Below are positions 41,406-50,966 of a DNA stretch of 64,000 bases, piece after piece. A program made the translations under genes and the position numbers. This DNA is from Desulfatibacillum aliphaticivorans DSM 15576 (GTDB lineage: Bacteria > Desulfobacterota > Desulfobacteria > Desulfobacterales > Desulfatibacillaceae): positions 116,336 to 180,335 of the forward strand of contig NZ_KE386983.1 in assembly GCF_000429905.1 (NCBI RefSeq), given 5' to 3'. Position 1 is the first letter of the stretch. Each line of letters starts with the position of its first letter. The notes below the pieces were generated by a model. The model searched no databases, was not told where the DNA came from, and saw nothing but the letters and a program-made list of their open reading frames with translations.

Positions 41406-43880
41406 ATGGCGCTTAAATCCAATCCCTTATGGACGCCCATCTCCAAACGAACCAAACCGTCTATCGAACTTCAGGGCGGAAAAGGGGCCAACCTGGTGCG
41501 TCTGGCAAGGGCCGGATTTCCCGTTCCGGGCGGAGTGATTCTAACCACCCGGCTGCTGAAAAACGCCGACCAAAGCAATTTGTCCCGGTTGCAAAATCTG
41601 ATTTGCAAAGCCTTGGCCTCCTTTCCCGCCCAAACCCAATGGGCGGTGCGTTCGTCAGGAACCTCCGAGGACGGCCATCAGGCCTCGTTTGCAGGCCAGC
41701 ACGATACCTTTTTGAACGTCCCGCGGGATGAACTGGCCGCCCGGGTTCTTGATTGCCTGGACTCCTCAAGATCCCTCCACGCAGACGTTTATCGCGATAA
41801 AATGGAGCAATCTTCTTCATCCTCCATGGCGGTGGTGATTCAGGCCATGGTCAACGCCCAGTGCGCCGGAGTGTTGTTTACAAGGCACCCTGTGCTGCCC
41901 CATGTGGATTGCATTGTGGTGGAAGGCATTCCCGGTCTGGGCGAGGACTTGGTCTCCGGGCGAAAAAATCCCGACCGGCTGGAATTGTCCCGTTCGGGAA
42001 GGCGTTTGGAGGCTGTTTTTTACAATCCAAACATGCAGTGCCTTGACGCCGTGGGCGATGCCATTTTCTGCGAAGCCGCAAACACTATAGAGAAAGCCAT
42101 GGCCGCCCCCCAGGATGTGGAATGGGCTTATGACGGCCGAAAATTGTGGATTCTCCAAACCCGGCCCATAACCACCTTAAAGCGCCCTTCCAAGGTGTGG
42201 ACCCGGGCCTGGGGCGACGAGTTCTGGGCCGAGGCCACCACGGATTTGCAATATACGCTCATGGGGCGCTGGATCAGGGACGACTACATCAGAGATCTTG
42301 GCCGCATTTGCGGGTGGGACTTTTTATCCCGGGTGGAGCCCTTTGAACGGATTAACAGCCACGTGTATTTCAATCCCGAGTACATGCGCAGGCTGCTGCG
42401 CTTGGTTCATCCGGCCATGCGCATGGAGCGGCAACTGAACTGGATGCCGCCTTATTGGCGGGCCGAGGCCTCTTCCATAAAATTCCGGCCTGCCGCGCTT
42501 GCGCTGAGCCTGCTTAGATCCTCCCTGGCGGACAAAAATTCGGGCATGCTTTCCCATTACAAACGATTGCCCAAGTACCTCAAGCAAGTGCAGGAGACGC
42601 TTATTCCCGAGCTTGGGCAAGACTTCTCCCCCCTGAGCGACAAGGAGTTATGGCAAAGGCTTATGCGGAACGACCGCATGGGCAGGGCGCATTTTAAGTT
42701 CGTGCGTTGGGGCCTGGGCTCCTATTTGGCGCCTACCCGGATGATCTGCGCCTGGATTTGTGAAAACTGGACCTCCCGCACCCAGACCGCCGACCCGGAA
42801 GGTCATTATTTTGAAATGCTTCTCACCAGCCCGCAGGGAAACAGCACCACCCGGGTCAATGAGGAAATTGAGCAGCTAAGCCGTTTGGCCTCAAAGATTC
42901 CCGGTCTGCGGGAGCGTTTGATCTGCTCGCCGGACTTACCCTCCCTGGATGACATCGTGGCCATGCCGGAGTCAAAATCCTTTGTCTCGGAATTTAATGG
43001 CTTTATCCAACGCCACGGGCATCGCGGCAGTTCCCGGGAAACCCGCCTTCCCCGGTGGATGGACGATCCGAGCCTGATTCTTAACAACATTCTTGCTTTT
43101 GCAGCGTCCGGCATGGAAGGAAGCAAAGTAGGGAAAACAAAGGACCGAAAAGACTCCTGGCTGCAAGAGGTAAGGCGGCAGCCCGGCGGCTGGTGGAAAA
43201 GGGCTATTGCGGAAAAGTCTTTGTCTCTGGCCAGGGAATACGTTAGATACAGGGAGAATCAGCGCTACGCTCTGGACTACATCCTGGCGGACATGCGCCG
43301 CGTCATCCTGGAGATGGCGTCAAGATTAAAAACAAAAGGCCTGCTTAAGCAGGAAGACGACATATTTTTTGTAACTTATAATGAGTTGAAATCCTTGTGG
43401 GACGGCGCCGCTTCAATGCCTCCGGATGTGGAGGTCAGACGGGCGGGCTTTTTAAAGGACTCCTCCCGGCTTCCTCCTGAATGGATTTTGGATGGAGAGC
43501 CTTTTCCCAAAAAAAGGGTTGCGGCGAAAAACGGCTTTCGCGGAACTCCAGCCTCGCCCGGCTCCGCCAAAGGAACGGCCCGGGTTGTGATGCGGGTGGA
43601 GGATTTACGGAGCGTACGCCAGGGGGACATCCTGGTGGCGCCCAATACGGACCCCGGCTGGACCCCGGTTTTCGGGCTGATTTCCGGCCTGGTCGTTCAG
43701 ACGGGCGGCATGCTTTCCCATGCGGCTATCGTAGCCAGGGAATACGGCATCCCGGCCGTAACCGGCGTGGCGGAAGCCTGCCGCAATATCAATACAAACG
43801 ACTATCTTGAGGTCAACGGCAGGGACGGGACCGTTGCAATATTGAATTTCACCGGGGATGAGCAAGCCCGGGCCATATAA
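41406..43880 (+). CDS. PEP-synthase/rifampin-phosphotransferase-like enzyme
   Basis: The 824-residue protein has the three-domain layout of rifampin phosphotransferases. An N-terminal ATP-grasp domain (~15-300) carries LQGGKGANLVRLARAGFPVP and RSSGTSEDGHQASFAGQHDTF. A long helical middle (~310-700) is unlike PEP synthase barrels. A C-terminal swivelling domain has catalytic His in VQTGGMLSHAAIVAREYG (~residue 769). The C-terminal TIM barrel of true PEP synthase is absent. ATP-beta-phosphate transfer to His and then to a small molecule is the family mechanism. Because it sits with an AttH-like gene, the acceptor may be something other than rifampin; that is inference. Confidence 0.85.
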   Translation: MALKSNPLWTPISKRTKPSIELQGGKGANLVRLARAGFPVPGGVILTTRLLKNADQSNLSRLQNLICKALASFPAQTQWAVRSSGTSEDGHQASFAGQHDTFLNVPRDELAARVLDCLDSSRSLHADVYRDKMEQSSSSSMAVVIQAMVNAQCAGVLFTRHPVLPHVDCIVVEGIPGLGEDLVSGRKNPDRLELSRSGRRLEAVFYNPNMQCLDAVGDAIFCEAANTIEKAMAAPQDVEWAYDGRKLWILQTRPITTLKRPSKVWTRAWGDEFWAEATTDLQYTLMGRWIRDDYIRDLGRICGWDFLSRVEPFERINSHVYFNPEYMRRLLRLVHPAMRMERQLNWMPPYWRAEASSIKFRPAALALSLLRSSLADKNSGMLSHYKRLPKYLKQVQETLIPELGQDFSPLSDKELWQRLMRNDRMGRAHFKFVRWGLGSYLAPTRMICAWICENWTSRTQTADPEGHYFEMLLTSPQGNSTTRVNEEIEQLSRLASKIPGLRERLICSPDLPSLDDIVAMPESKSFVSEFNGFIQRHGHRGSSRETRLPRWMDDPSLILNNILAFAASGMEGSKVGKTKDRKDSWLQEVRRQPGGWWKRAIAEKSLSLAREYVRYRENQRYALDYILADMRRVILEMASRLKTKGLLKQEDDIFFVTYNELKSLWDGAASMPPDVEVRRAGFLKDSSRLPPEWILDGEPFPKKRVAAKNGFRGTPASPGSAKGTARVVMRVEDLRSVRQGDILVAPNTDPGWTPVFGLISGLVVQTGGMLSHAAIVAREYGIPAVTGVAEACRNINTNDYLEVNGRDGTVAILNFTGDEQARAI

Positions 43881-43895
43881 TGCGGAGGCGCCAGA

Positions 43896-46301
43896 ATGGA
43901 CCCTAAAAGTCCCAGGAAACAGCAAAAGCCTTTTGATCAGAGCATACGTTATAAGTTAATGCTCATCCAGTCGGTTATTTTCGTTATTCCCGCTTTTGCC
44001 ATCGCCTATTTTTTGTATGAAAAAAAGATTCTGCTCGATTATTACAATGCGCTTATCTTCATCTTTGTTTTGGCTCTTATTCTGGGCGGATTCATCCTGC
44101 TGCGCCAGATTCTGGACCGCGTGGCGGACCTGGCTGAATTCGGCAAAAAAGTGGAGCAGGGAGACTCCACAGCCCTGGCAGCGGCGCAATTCGAAGACGA
44201 TGAGCTTGGCGAAATTTCCGGAACCATAAACAACCTGATAGCCAAGCTGGAAAAAACCACGGACAGGGCCAATCAGAGAGTCATAGAGCTTTTGTGCATT
44301 AAGGAGTTCGCCGACGCCGTACGGGAGGAGCGCAGCAAGACCAAGCTCATGCATCTGCTTTTGGAAAAAGCCATGGCGGCCACGGGCTCAGCCTCCGGGG
44401 CTGTGTTTATCAGGGACGAGAGAGGGTCCAACTTTTCCTTGGTGGATTCCCGGGGCGTGGATCCCGTCCTTGCCCTGGATTCCGGCGCCCAGATGATGGA
44501 ACTGGTGAAATCCGGCGAGATGGGGCCTGGCAGTCCGACTTTTGTCGCTCCCTTGATTGAGCAGGATCGAATGATCGGCGTTATTGCGTTGGGCGCCAAG
44601 CAGGGCGGGGCGCTTTTCACCGAGCAGGACCAAAACGTGCTTTCCATTATGAAGGACCATCTTTCTTCAGGGTGCGAGGCCGGATACCTGGACAGCGAAC
44701 TGCAGGACAGGGTCCGGGAATTGAACAAACGCACCGAAGACCTGGAAGAGGAGATCAGAATACGCCAGGAGACGGAGGACAAGCTCCGCAGCATTTTGGA
44801 AAGCTCCTCGGCCATATCCATTGTGTCCACCGATCTGGATCAAATTATTCGATACTGGAATAAGGGCGCTGAAAATATTTTCGGATTCACGGCCGAAGAA
44901 ATGATCGGCGAGAAAATCACCAAGATTTATGTGGACGATCCCCAATCCAGGGAGATTTTGTCCCAGGCCAGAAATCACGTCATAGAAAACAAGGACGCCA
45001 CGTCCTGTGAAGTCCGGGAGCTTTCCAAGGAAGGCTCGGACAAGTGGGTCAGGCTTAATCTTTCCGCTAGAATGGACCAGGACAAAAATGTCATCGGGCT
45101 TTTGGGAATAGGAGAGGACATCACCGAGCGCAAACAGCTTGAACAAATGCTCCTGCACGCCCAAAAAATGAAAGCCATCGGCACGCTTGCCGGAGGCGTG
45201 GCCCACGACTTCAACAATATCCTCACCAGCGTCAGGGCCTACACCGAACTGGCCCAGTTCCGCATTGACAACCAAGGCGCGGTGCAGGAAAGCCTGGACC
45301 AGATTATGAACGCCACGGACCGGGCCAAGGAGATGGTCAAGCAGATCCTGAATTTCAGCAGGCAGACGGGGGAAGAGAAAAAACCCGTGCAGCTCGGGCC
45401 TGTGATCAAGGAAGCCGTCACCCTTTTAAAGGCCGCCCTTCCTTCCACCATCGATGTCGTCATGGCGCTTAAGGAGTGGGAGTGCATTATTCACGCCGAC
45501 GCCACCCAGGTGCATCAGATCATCATGAACCTCGGAACAAACGCGGCCCACGCCATGGTTCAGAGCGGCGGGATTTTGCATTTTTCCATGATCCGCGAGG
45601 AAGTGGACAGAAAGACCGCCGCAAAGATTCCCGAGCTTAAAAGCGGAAACTATATCAAATTGCGGGTTCAGGATACCGGGTGCGGTATGGAGCCCGAGGT
45701 TATGAAGCATATCTTCGACCCCTACTACACAACCCGGGAAACCGGAAAAGGCTCGGGCATGGGGCTGGCCGTGGTTTACGGAATCGTCAAGCAGCACGGC
45801 GGCGCCATTGTCGTTAAGAGCAAGCCCGGAAAAGGGACTTTGTTCGACGTTTATTTTCCCATCGTGTCCGAGCGTCCCAAAAGCAGTCCCAGAAAAGCAA
45901 CGGACATTCCTCACGGGACGGAGTCCATTTTGTTCGTGGACGACGAATTGGCGGTTACCGAGCCCTATCTGCGCATCCTGGAGGATTTGGGTTATACGGT
46001 GACAGGGTTTACGGACGGCATGGAGGCTCTGGAAGCCTTTAGAGCAAACCCGAGCCATTACGACCTGATTATTTGCGACATGACCATGCCTAAAATTACC
46101 GGAGAAATGCTGGCCCAAAGAGCCAAGGACGTCCGCAGCGACATCCCCGTAATTATTTGTACAGGGTATTCCGACGCCATGAGCGAAGAAAAAGCCCGGG
46201 AAATGGGAATCCAGGCTATGCTGCCCAAGCCTTTGGCTGTGGAGGAGCTTGCCGCGGCGATTCGAACGGTTTTGGCGGGCAAATCCTATAACGCAGCCTA
46301 A
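43896..46301 (+). CDS. Hybrid sensor histidine kinase (TM-HAMP-GAF-PAS-HisKA-REC)
   Basis: GGAGG lies 8 nt before the ATG. Two close transmembrane helices (~22-45 and 52-72) precede a HAMP-like segment, a GAF domain (~135-260, ASGAVFIRDERGSNFSLVDSRG), a PAS domain (~300-410, SIVSTDLDQIIRYWNKGAENIFGFTAEEMIG), and the histidine kinase core. The phosphorylated His is in GGVAHDFNNILTSVRAY (~residue 436). The HATPase N box and G boxes (DTGCGMEPEVMKHIFDPYYTTR, GKGSGMGLAVVYGI) are intact. A receiver domain (~675-795) with phosphoacceptor Asp in DLIICDMTMP ends the protein. There is no DNA-binding output, so signal passes to an unlinked partner. The signal sensed is unknown. Confidence 0.93.
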   Translation: MDPKSPRKQQKPFDQSIRYKLMLIQSVIFVIPAFAIAYFLYEKKILLDYYNALIFIFVLALILGGFILLRQILDRVADLAEFGKKVEQGDSTALAAAQFEDDELGEISGTINNLIAKLEKTTDRANQRVIELLCIKEFADAVREERSKTKLMHLLLEKAMAATGSASGAVFIRDERGSNFSLVDSRGVDPVLALDSGAQMMELVKSGEMGPGSPTFVAPLIEQDRMIGVIALGAKQGGALFTEQDQNVLSIMKDHLSSGCEAGYLDSELQDRVRELNKRTEDLEEEIRIRQETEDKLRSILESSSAISIVSTDLDQIIRYWNKGAENIFGFTAEEMIGEKITKIYVDDPQSREILSQARNHVIENKDATSCEVRELSKEGSDKWVRLNLSARMDQDKNVIGLLGIGEDITERKQLEQMLLHAQKMKAIGTLAGGVAHDFNNILTSVRAYTELAQFRIDNQGAVQESLDQIMNATDRAKEMVKQILNFSRQTGEEKKPVQLGPVIKEAVTLLKAALPSTIDVVMALKEWECIIHADATQVHQIIMNLGTNAAHAMVQSGGILHFSMIREEVDRKTAAKIPELKSGNYIKLRVQDTGCGMEPEVMKHIFDPYYTTRETGKGSGMGLAVVYGIVKQHGGAIVVKSKPGKGTLFDVYFPIVSERPKSSPRKATDIPHGTESILFVDDELAVTEPYLRILEDLGYTVTGFTDGMEALEAFRANPSHYDLIICDMTMPKITGEMLAQRAKDVRSDIPVIICTGYSDAMSEEKAREMGIQAMLPKPLAVEELAAAIRTVLAGKSYNAA

Positions 46302-46358
46302 GGGAAGCCTTGACAAAATCCTGGGCTTGGAACATATTCCTACGAGTGGTCAATTCGG

Positions 46359-46381
46359 AGGGGCCTGACGGCCCCTTTCTT
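46359..46381 (+). terminator. Intrinsic terminator after the sensor kinase
   Basis: AGGGGCC (46359-46365) pairs perfectly with GGCCCCT (46370-46376) over a TGAC loop and runs into TTCTT. Confidence 0.7.
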
Positions 46382-46419
46382 GCCTCTGCCTGTCCAATCA
46401 AACATTCAAGGGGGGTACT

Positions 46420-48444
46420 GTGCGGCGATTGCTTAAATGCCTTTTGGGGGGGATTATGGGAATGGCTTTGCTTTCCGGCTTGGGAGGATGCGCTGCAAAG
46501 CATCTGGCGGTTAACGCCGAAAACATCCGGCCGGAGGTCCAATTGGAAAATCAAACAATGACAGCCGGGTTCGCCAGGGTGGACATCACCCCCGGCCCGG
46601 GCATGCCCATGGGCGGCTATTCCATGATGGGCAAGCAGGGCATGGGGTATCGCACCAAGTTGTACGCCCGGGCTGTTTACATCAAGCCGAAGCAGGGCAG
46701 GCCCGTCTGTCTGGTTCAATGCGATCTGCTGGCCGGCTCTCTGGCCGTGCACCATAAGGCTGCTGAGATTGTTGCGCAAAAAACGGATGTGGAGCCCGCC
46801 GGATTTGTAATGGCCGGAACCCACACTCACAGCGCGCCCGCCAATTTTTTCGGCAGCAATTTTTATAATAAATTCGCTTCCGCCAAAAAGGGTCTGGAGC
46901 CGGATTTTTTTGAATTTCTTTGCGACCGTATAGCCATGGCGGCCGTCCAGGCTTATGAAAACCAGCGGCCTGCAAAAATAGCCATCGGCTCTGTGGACGT
47001 ATACGGCGCCACTCGAAACCGCAGCCTGCCCGCTTATTGGCGGAACGCCAACGTGACGGACGAGCCTCCGGCCGATCAGGCGATCAATCCTTTGCTGCAC
47101 ATGATTCGGATAGATTGCAAGGCGGACGACGGGGCCTATCACCCGGCCGGGGCGTTTACGAATTTTTCCATCCATCCCACGGCCATCAGCACGGGCAACA
47201 TATTGTATAACGGGGACGTTTTTGCGTACATCGAACGGGAAGTGGAATGGGGAATCAAAAAGGCTTACAACACTCCCTTTGAGCCGGTTCATGCCGCCTG
47301 CAACATGACCCACGGGGACAACACCCCGGAGATTCCGCCTGAGATCGACGAAGGCTTTATCGAAGCCAAACGGGTGGGTAAGATTGTGGGGCGGGCCGCC
47401 ATGGATTTGTTCACATCCCTGGACGGCGAACTCAATGACGATGTTCCGGTCGGCTATTTCGCCAAGGAACTGGACGTGCTGGAAAGCCCAGCCAAAGCGG
47501 ACGCCGCCGTCTGCAGCCGGGCGGTTGTGGGGTGCGCTCTTACGGCGGGCGCCACCTCCCGGTACACGCCGGTCCTGCACAAAATGCCTCTTTTCGCCCC
47601 TGGATGGCCGCGCAAGGTGTTCACCCACGGCTGCCAGGCGGAAAAGCGGGTGGTTGGCGGCCCGTTTCAATACCTGATTTTACCCCGGGAGGATTTTCCC
47701 CACGTCCTCTTTCTGCAGACCATTCGGATCGGGGACGTTGTCATCATGCCCATTCCTTTTGAAACGTGCATGGAGCAGGGGGCGCGGATCGCGGCATCGG
47801 TGAAGGAAAGCGCCGAAAAAGCCGGCATGGAGGGCGTGAGCCATTATTATGTCATGAGCTGCTCCAACGGTTATTGGGGATACGTAACCACGCCCGAGGA
47901 ATACTCCCTGCAATATTACGAAGGCGGCCATACCTTGTACGGCCCCGGGACCGGCGCATTTTTAGCGGCCCATCTTTCGGATATGGCGAAAAGCCTGGCT
48001 TCCGGCGATCAGGCCCCGGATTTGCCCTCCTCATGGGCCTTTGATTTAAAAACAAAGCATTATCTGATCAAAAAGGACGCTCCGGCGGAGGAACGAAAGG
48101 TGATCGGCCGGCCGGTCTATGAGCCGGAAGGCGACAACCTGGAAGCCTGCTGGACTGTATCCTGGGAGGACCTGCCGCCGGGCGTCATGGCGTTCGACCG
48201 CCCCATTGCTTCCGTGCAGGAGATGGACGGCGATCAATGGCGCGTCCTGACAAAGGAAGGAGAGCCCATTGACGACTCGGGCTACGACATCTCCGTCCAA
48301 TTTGTTAAGATGAATTCCAAGACCGGCATGGGAATATACCAGGCGACCTGGCATGATCCGGTTAAGGAAAGCGGCAGGAAATTTCGCTTTGCCATTGCGC
48401 CGGGTGAACAGGGAGAGTATATTTTCTCCGACACCTTTAACTGA
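46420..48444 (+). CDS. Neutral ceramidase-like lipoprotein
   Basis: The start is GTG 46420 after GGGGGG. The first 25 residues are a lipoprotein signal with lipobox GLGGC. Residues ~45-560 match the neutral/alkaline ceramidase family: AGFARVDITPGPGMPMGGYSM, VMAGTHTHSAPANFF with a zinc-type HTH, NFSIHPTAIS, and LQTIRIGDVVIMPIPFE. Where family members have a GDVSPN-like loop with catalytic Ser, this protein has HGDNTPE (Thr302), so the nucleophile seems changed. A C-terminal Ig-like domain (~570-674) matches family layout. It would cleave the amide bond of sphingolipid-like substrates at the cell envelope, if active. Confidence 0.82.
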   Translation: MRRLLKCLLGGIMGMALLSGLGGCAAKHLAVNAENIRPEVQLENQTMTAGFARVDITPGPGMPMGGYSMMGKQGMGYRTKLYARAVYIKPKQGRPVCLVQCDLLAGSLAVHHKAAEIVAQKTDVEPAGFVMAGTHTHSAPANFFGSNFYNKFASAKKGLEPDFFEFLCDRIAMAAVQAYENQRPAKIAIGSVDVYGATRNRSLPAYWRNANVTDEPPADQAINPLLHMIRIDCKADDGAYHPAGAFTNFSIHPTAISTGNILYNGDVFAYIEREVEWGIKKAYNTPFEPVHAACNMTHGDNTPEIPPEIDEGFIEAKRVGKIVGRAAMDLFTSLDGELNDDVPVGYFAKELDVLESPAKADAAVCSRAVVGCALTAGATSRYTPVLHKMPLFAPGWPRKVFTHGCQAEKRVVGGPFQYLILPREDFPHVLFLQTIRIGDVVIMPIPFETCMEQGARIAASVKESAEKAGMEGVSHYYVMSCSNGYWGYVTTPEEYSLQYYEGGHTLYGPGTGAFLAAHLSDMAKSLASGDQAPDLPSSWAFDLKTKHYLIKKDAPAEERKVIGRPVYEPEGDNLEACWTVSWEDLPPGVMAFDRPIASVQEMDGDQWRVLTKEGEPIDDSGYDISVQFVKMNSKTGMGIYQATWHDPVKESGRKFRFAIAPGEQGEYIFSDTFN

Positions 48445-48515
48445 GCCGGTTTGCGCATCACTCAACGGGGGAACGTCGGCGCGCGCATTCCGGCAGCTAA
48501 GGAAATCATCGGATT

Positions 48516-50966
48516 ATGGCGGATTTTATAGCAACCAGCCGGAAAGCCCACCTTCTGATTTTATGTTGCCTGACCATTGCGGTTTTTGCCAATTCTTTGG
48601 AAAGCCCCTTTATCTGGGATGACGAAAGGCTGATTCAGGATAACCCGTGGATAACCGACGCGAGGAACATCCCCGCGTTTTTCTCTCCGGATTATTGGGA
48701 CCAGCTTCATCCCATAAAGAGTTCGTCCCAATACCGCCCTGTGCGGGTTTCGTCCTTTGCCCTGGATTACGCCGTTTGGGGCGAAAATCCCACGGGCTAT
48801 CATTTGACCAATTTGCTGCTGCATCTGGCCAACGTCGTGCTGCTGTATTTTGCGGTCTTTTGGCTCCTGGGCGGAAAAAAGAAGGAGCAAGACAAGGGCG
48901 CCTTGCTGATTCCCTTTGTCTGCGCGTTGCTTTTCGCCATCCATCCCATCCACAGCGAAGCATTGAACCTGATTAAAAACCGGTCCGAGCTTCTGGCCTT
49001 TTTGTTTGTGCTGAGCGCCTTGGCCCTGTTTGCAAAGGCAAAGGACAGGGACGGGCTTTCATACGTGCTGTATCTGGCCGGGGCCCTGGCCTGTTTCTTT
49101 TTGGCCCTGGCTTCCAAGGAAACCGCGCTGGTGCTTCCGTTTTTAGCCCTTTGGCTTCTTTGGGTGTTTGACCGGGAAAAAGGCTTTTTATCCAATGGAT
49201 TTCAAGTCCTGCCCATGTTCGTGCTGATGGCGGGATTCGCAGCTTTTCGTATTTTGGTTTTTGAATCCCCGGAGGCGGAGCCCCGGACGGTATTGGAGCT
49301 GGCGGCGCACGCGTCCATTATATTCAAGACTATCGGCGCTTACGTCTTCATGCTGGTTTTGCCTATAAACCAGACCGTGGACATCCCCATGCCGGCCAGT
49401 CTGGCCTCTCCGGACGTGTTGATCGGCTGGGCATTCTTGATCTCTGCTTTGGTCTACGCATTCAAAACATGGAGGAAAAACCCCGAGTACCTGTTTGCCT
49501 TGGGATGGATCGCCCTGACCCTGGCGCCCGCCTCCAACCTGCAATATCTGGAGTCCCGGCCTCTGGCCGAGCAACGCCTGTACATGCCTTCCGCCGGCTA
49601 TTGCCTGATTTTGGGGATTTTGCTCGTCCGTCTTATGAGCATGGACCGCAAGGCTCTAAAAAATCTGGGCGTCGGGCTGGCAGTCGCGCTTGCCGCAGTT
49701 TATGTCGGGGGAACGTTTTTTCAAAACAGTTTATGGAGAGAGCCCGTCAAGTTATGGACCAGAGCTTTGCAATACGTGCCGGACAGCCCCCGCCCATGGT
49801 ATAATCTGGGCAACGCCTATATGGCGAAAAGAATGTACACCGAAGCGGTTACGGCCTTTGAAAAAACGTTGGAACTGGACCCGGGGGACCCCGACGCCCT
49901 TAACAACCTGGCCTGCGCCCAGGTTAGTCTGGGCCTTTTGGACGAGGCCACGGCGAACGTCCGAGAAGCCCTGAAAACCGATCCGAACAGCGCGGTCGCC
50001 TACTACAACCTTGGCAACGCCATGGCCAAAAGCAATCGCTTGTCCGAGGCGGTCATGTATTACGACATGGCCGTGGGCCTGAAGCCGGACTTCCCCATGG
50101 CCCAATGCAACCTGGGCTACCTTCTTTATAAAATGGGCAACCCTGAAAAAGCCAAGGAGCGCTTGTCCATTGCTTTGGCTTTGGACCCGGAAAACGCGCT
50201 CATCCAAACTGTCATGGCTAATGTGCTGTCTGCGGAGGGAGACCTGGAGGAGGCCCGCGTCCATTATCAAAAAGCTCTGGAACTGGAGCCTGATCAATCC
50301 CAGATTCATTACGCATACGGCAACCTGCTTTCCAAGCTCGGGGAGGTGGACCAGGCCGAAGAGCAGCACAGGGCGGCCCTGGAAAACGACCCGGAAGATC
50401 CCAGGTTCCACGCCAACATGGCCAACACCCTTTCCCGCCAGGGAAGATACGGCGAGGCCATGACCCACTATCATAAGGCCCTGGAACTGGAGCCCGGCAA
50501 CGCCATGATTCACACAAACATGGGCATCGCCCTGGCGGATCAGGGCAAGGTGGATGAGGCGGCCTCCCATTTTAAGGCGGCCATGAAAAATCAGCCGGAT
50601 TTCGCCCCCGCCTATTACAACATGGGGTTTGTTCTGGCCAAGCAGGGACGGCATCAGGAAGCCTTGGAGTACTTTGGCAAGGCCGTGGAGATCAAGCCGG
50701 ATTACGGCCAGGCCTACTATGAGGCGGGCAATTCTTTGGTCCATACGGGGCATTTGAACGAAGCCGTGCAAAGCTATAAAAAGGCCCTGGAGCAAGAGCC
50801 GGATAACCCGAAGATTTTGCATAACCTGGGCATTGTATATGCCCAGGGCGGTGAACTGGAAACCGCCGTGGATTATTTTGAAAAGGCCCTGGCCCTGCAG
50901 CCGGACTACCACGAGGCCGCCAAACATCTGGAGCAGGCGAAACAGCTTATGGAGTCGCAAAAATGA
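48516..50966 (+). CDS. TMTC-like membrane protein with eleven TPRs
   Basis: The 816-residue protein has a membrane half (~1-405) and a TPR half (~420-810). The N-terminal loop SLESPFIWDDERLIQDNPWI contains the DD pair found in TMTC/PMT-like glycosyltransferase proteins, and about ten helices follow. Eleven 34-residue TPR units follow, each like YNLGNAYxxxGxxxEAVxxFEKALELDPDN. Eukaryotic TMTCs are O-mannosyltransferases; bacterial relatives are uncharacterised, so glycosyltransferase activity is inference. The stop overlaps the zinc-ribbon gene start by 4 nt (ATGA), suggesting coupled translation. Confidence 0.85.
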   Translation: MADFIATSRKAHLLILCCLTIAVFANSLESPFIWDDERLIQDNPWITDARNIPAFFSPDYWDQLHPIKSSSQYRPVRVSSFALDYAVWGENPTGYHLTNLLLHLANVVLLYFAVFWLLGGKKKEQDKGALLIPFVCALLFAIHPIHSEALNLIKNRSELLAFLFVLSALALFAKAKDRDGLSYVLYLAGALACFFLALASKETALVLPFLALWLLWVFDREKGFLSNGFQVLPMFVLMAGFAAFRILVFESPEAEPRTVLELAAHASIIFKTIGAYVFMLVLPINQTVDIPMPASLASPDVLIGWAFLISALVYAFKTWRKNPEYLFALGWIALTLAPASNLQYLESRPLAEQRLYMPSAGYCLILGILLVRLMSMDRKALKNLGVGLAVALAAVYVGGTFFQNSLWREPVKLWTRALQYVPDSPRPWYNLGNAYMAKRMYTEAVTAFEKTLELDPGDPDALNNLACAQVSLGLLDEATANVREALKTDPNSAVAYYNLGNAMAKSNRLSEAVMYYDMAVGLKPDFPMAQCNLGYLLYKMGNPEKAKERLSIALALDPENALIQTVMANVLSAEGDLEEARVHYQKALELEPDQSQIHYAYGNLLSKLGEVDQAEEQHRAALENDPEDPRFHANMANTLSRQGRYGEAMTHYHKALELEPGNAMIHTNMGIALADQGKVDEAASHFKAAMKNQPDFAPAYYNMGFVLAKQGRHQEALEYFGKAVEIKPDYGQAYYEAGNSLVHTGHLNEAVQSYKKALEQEPDNPKILHNLGIVYAQGGELETAVDYFEKALALQPDYHEAAKHLEQAKQLMESQK

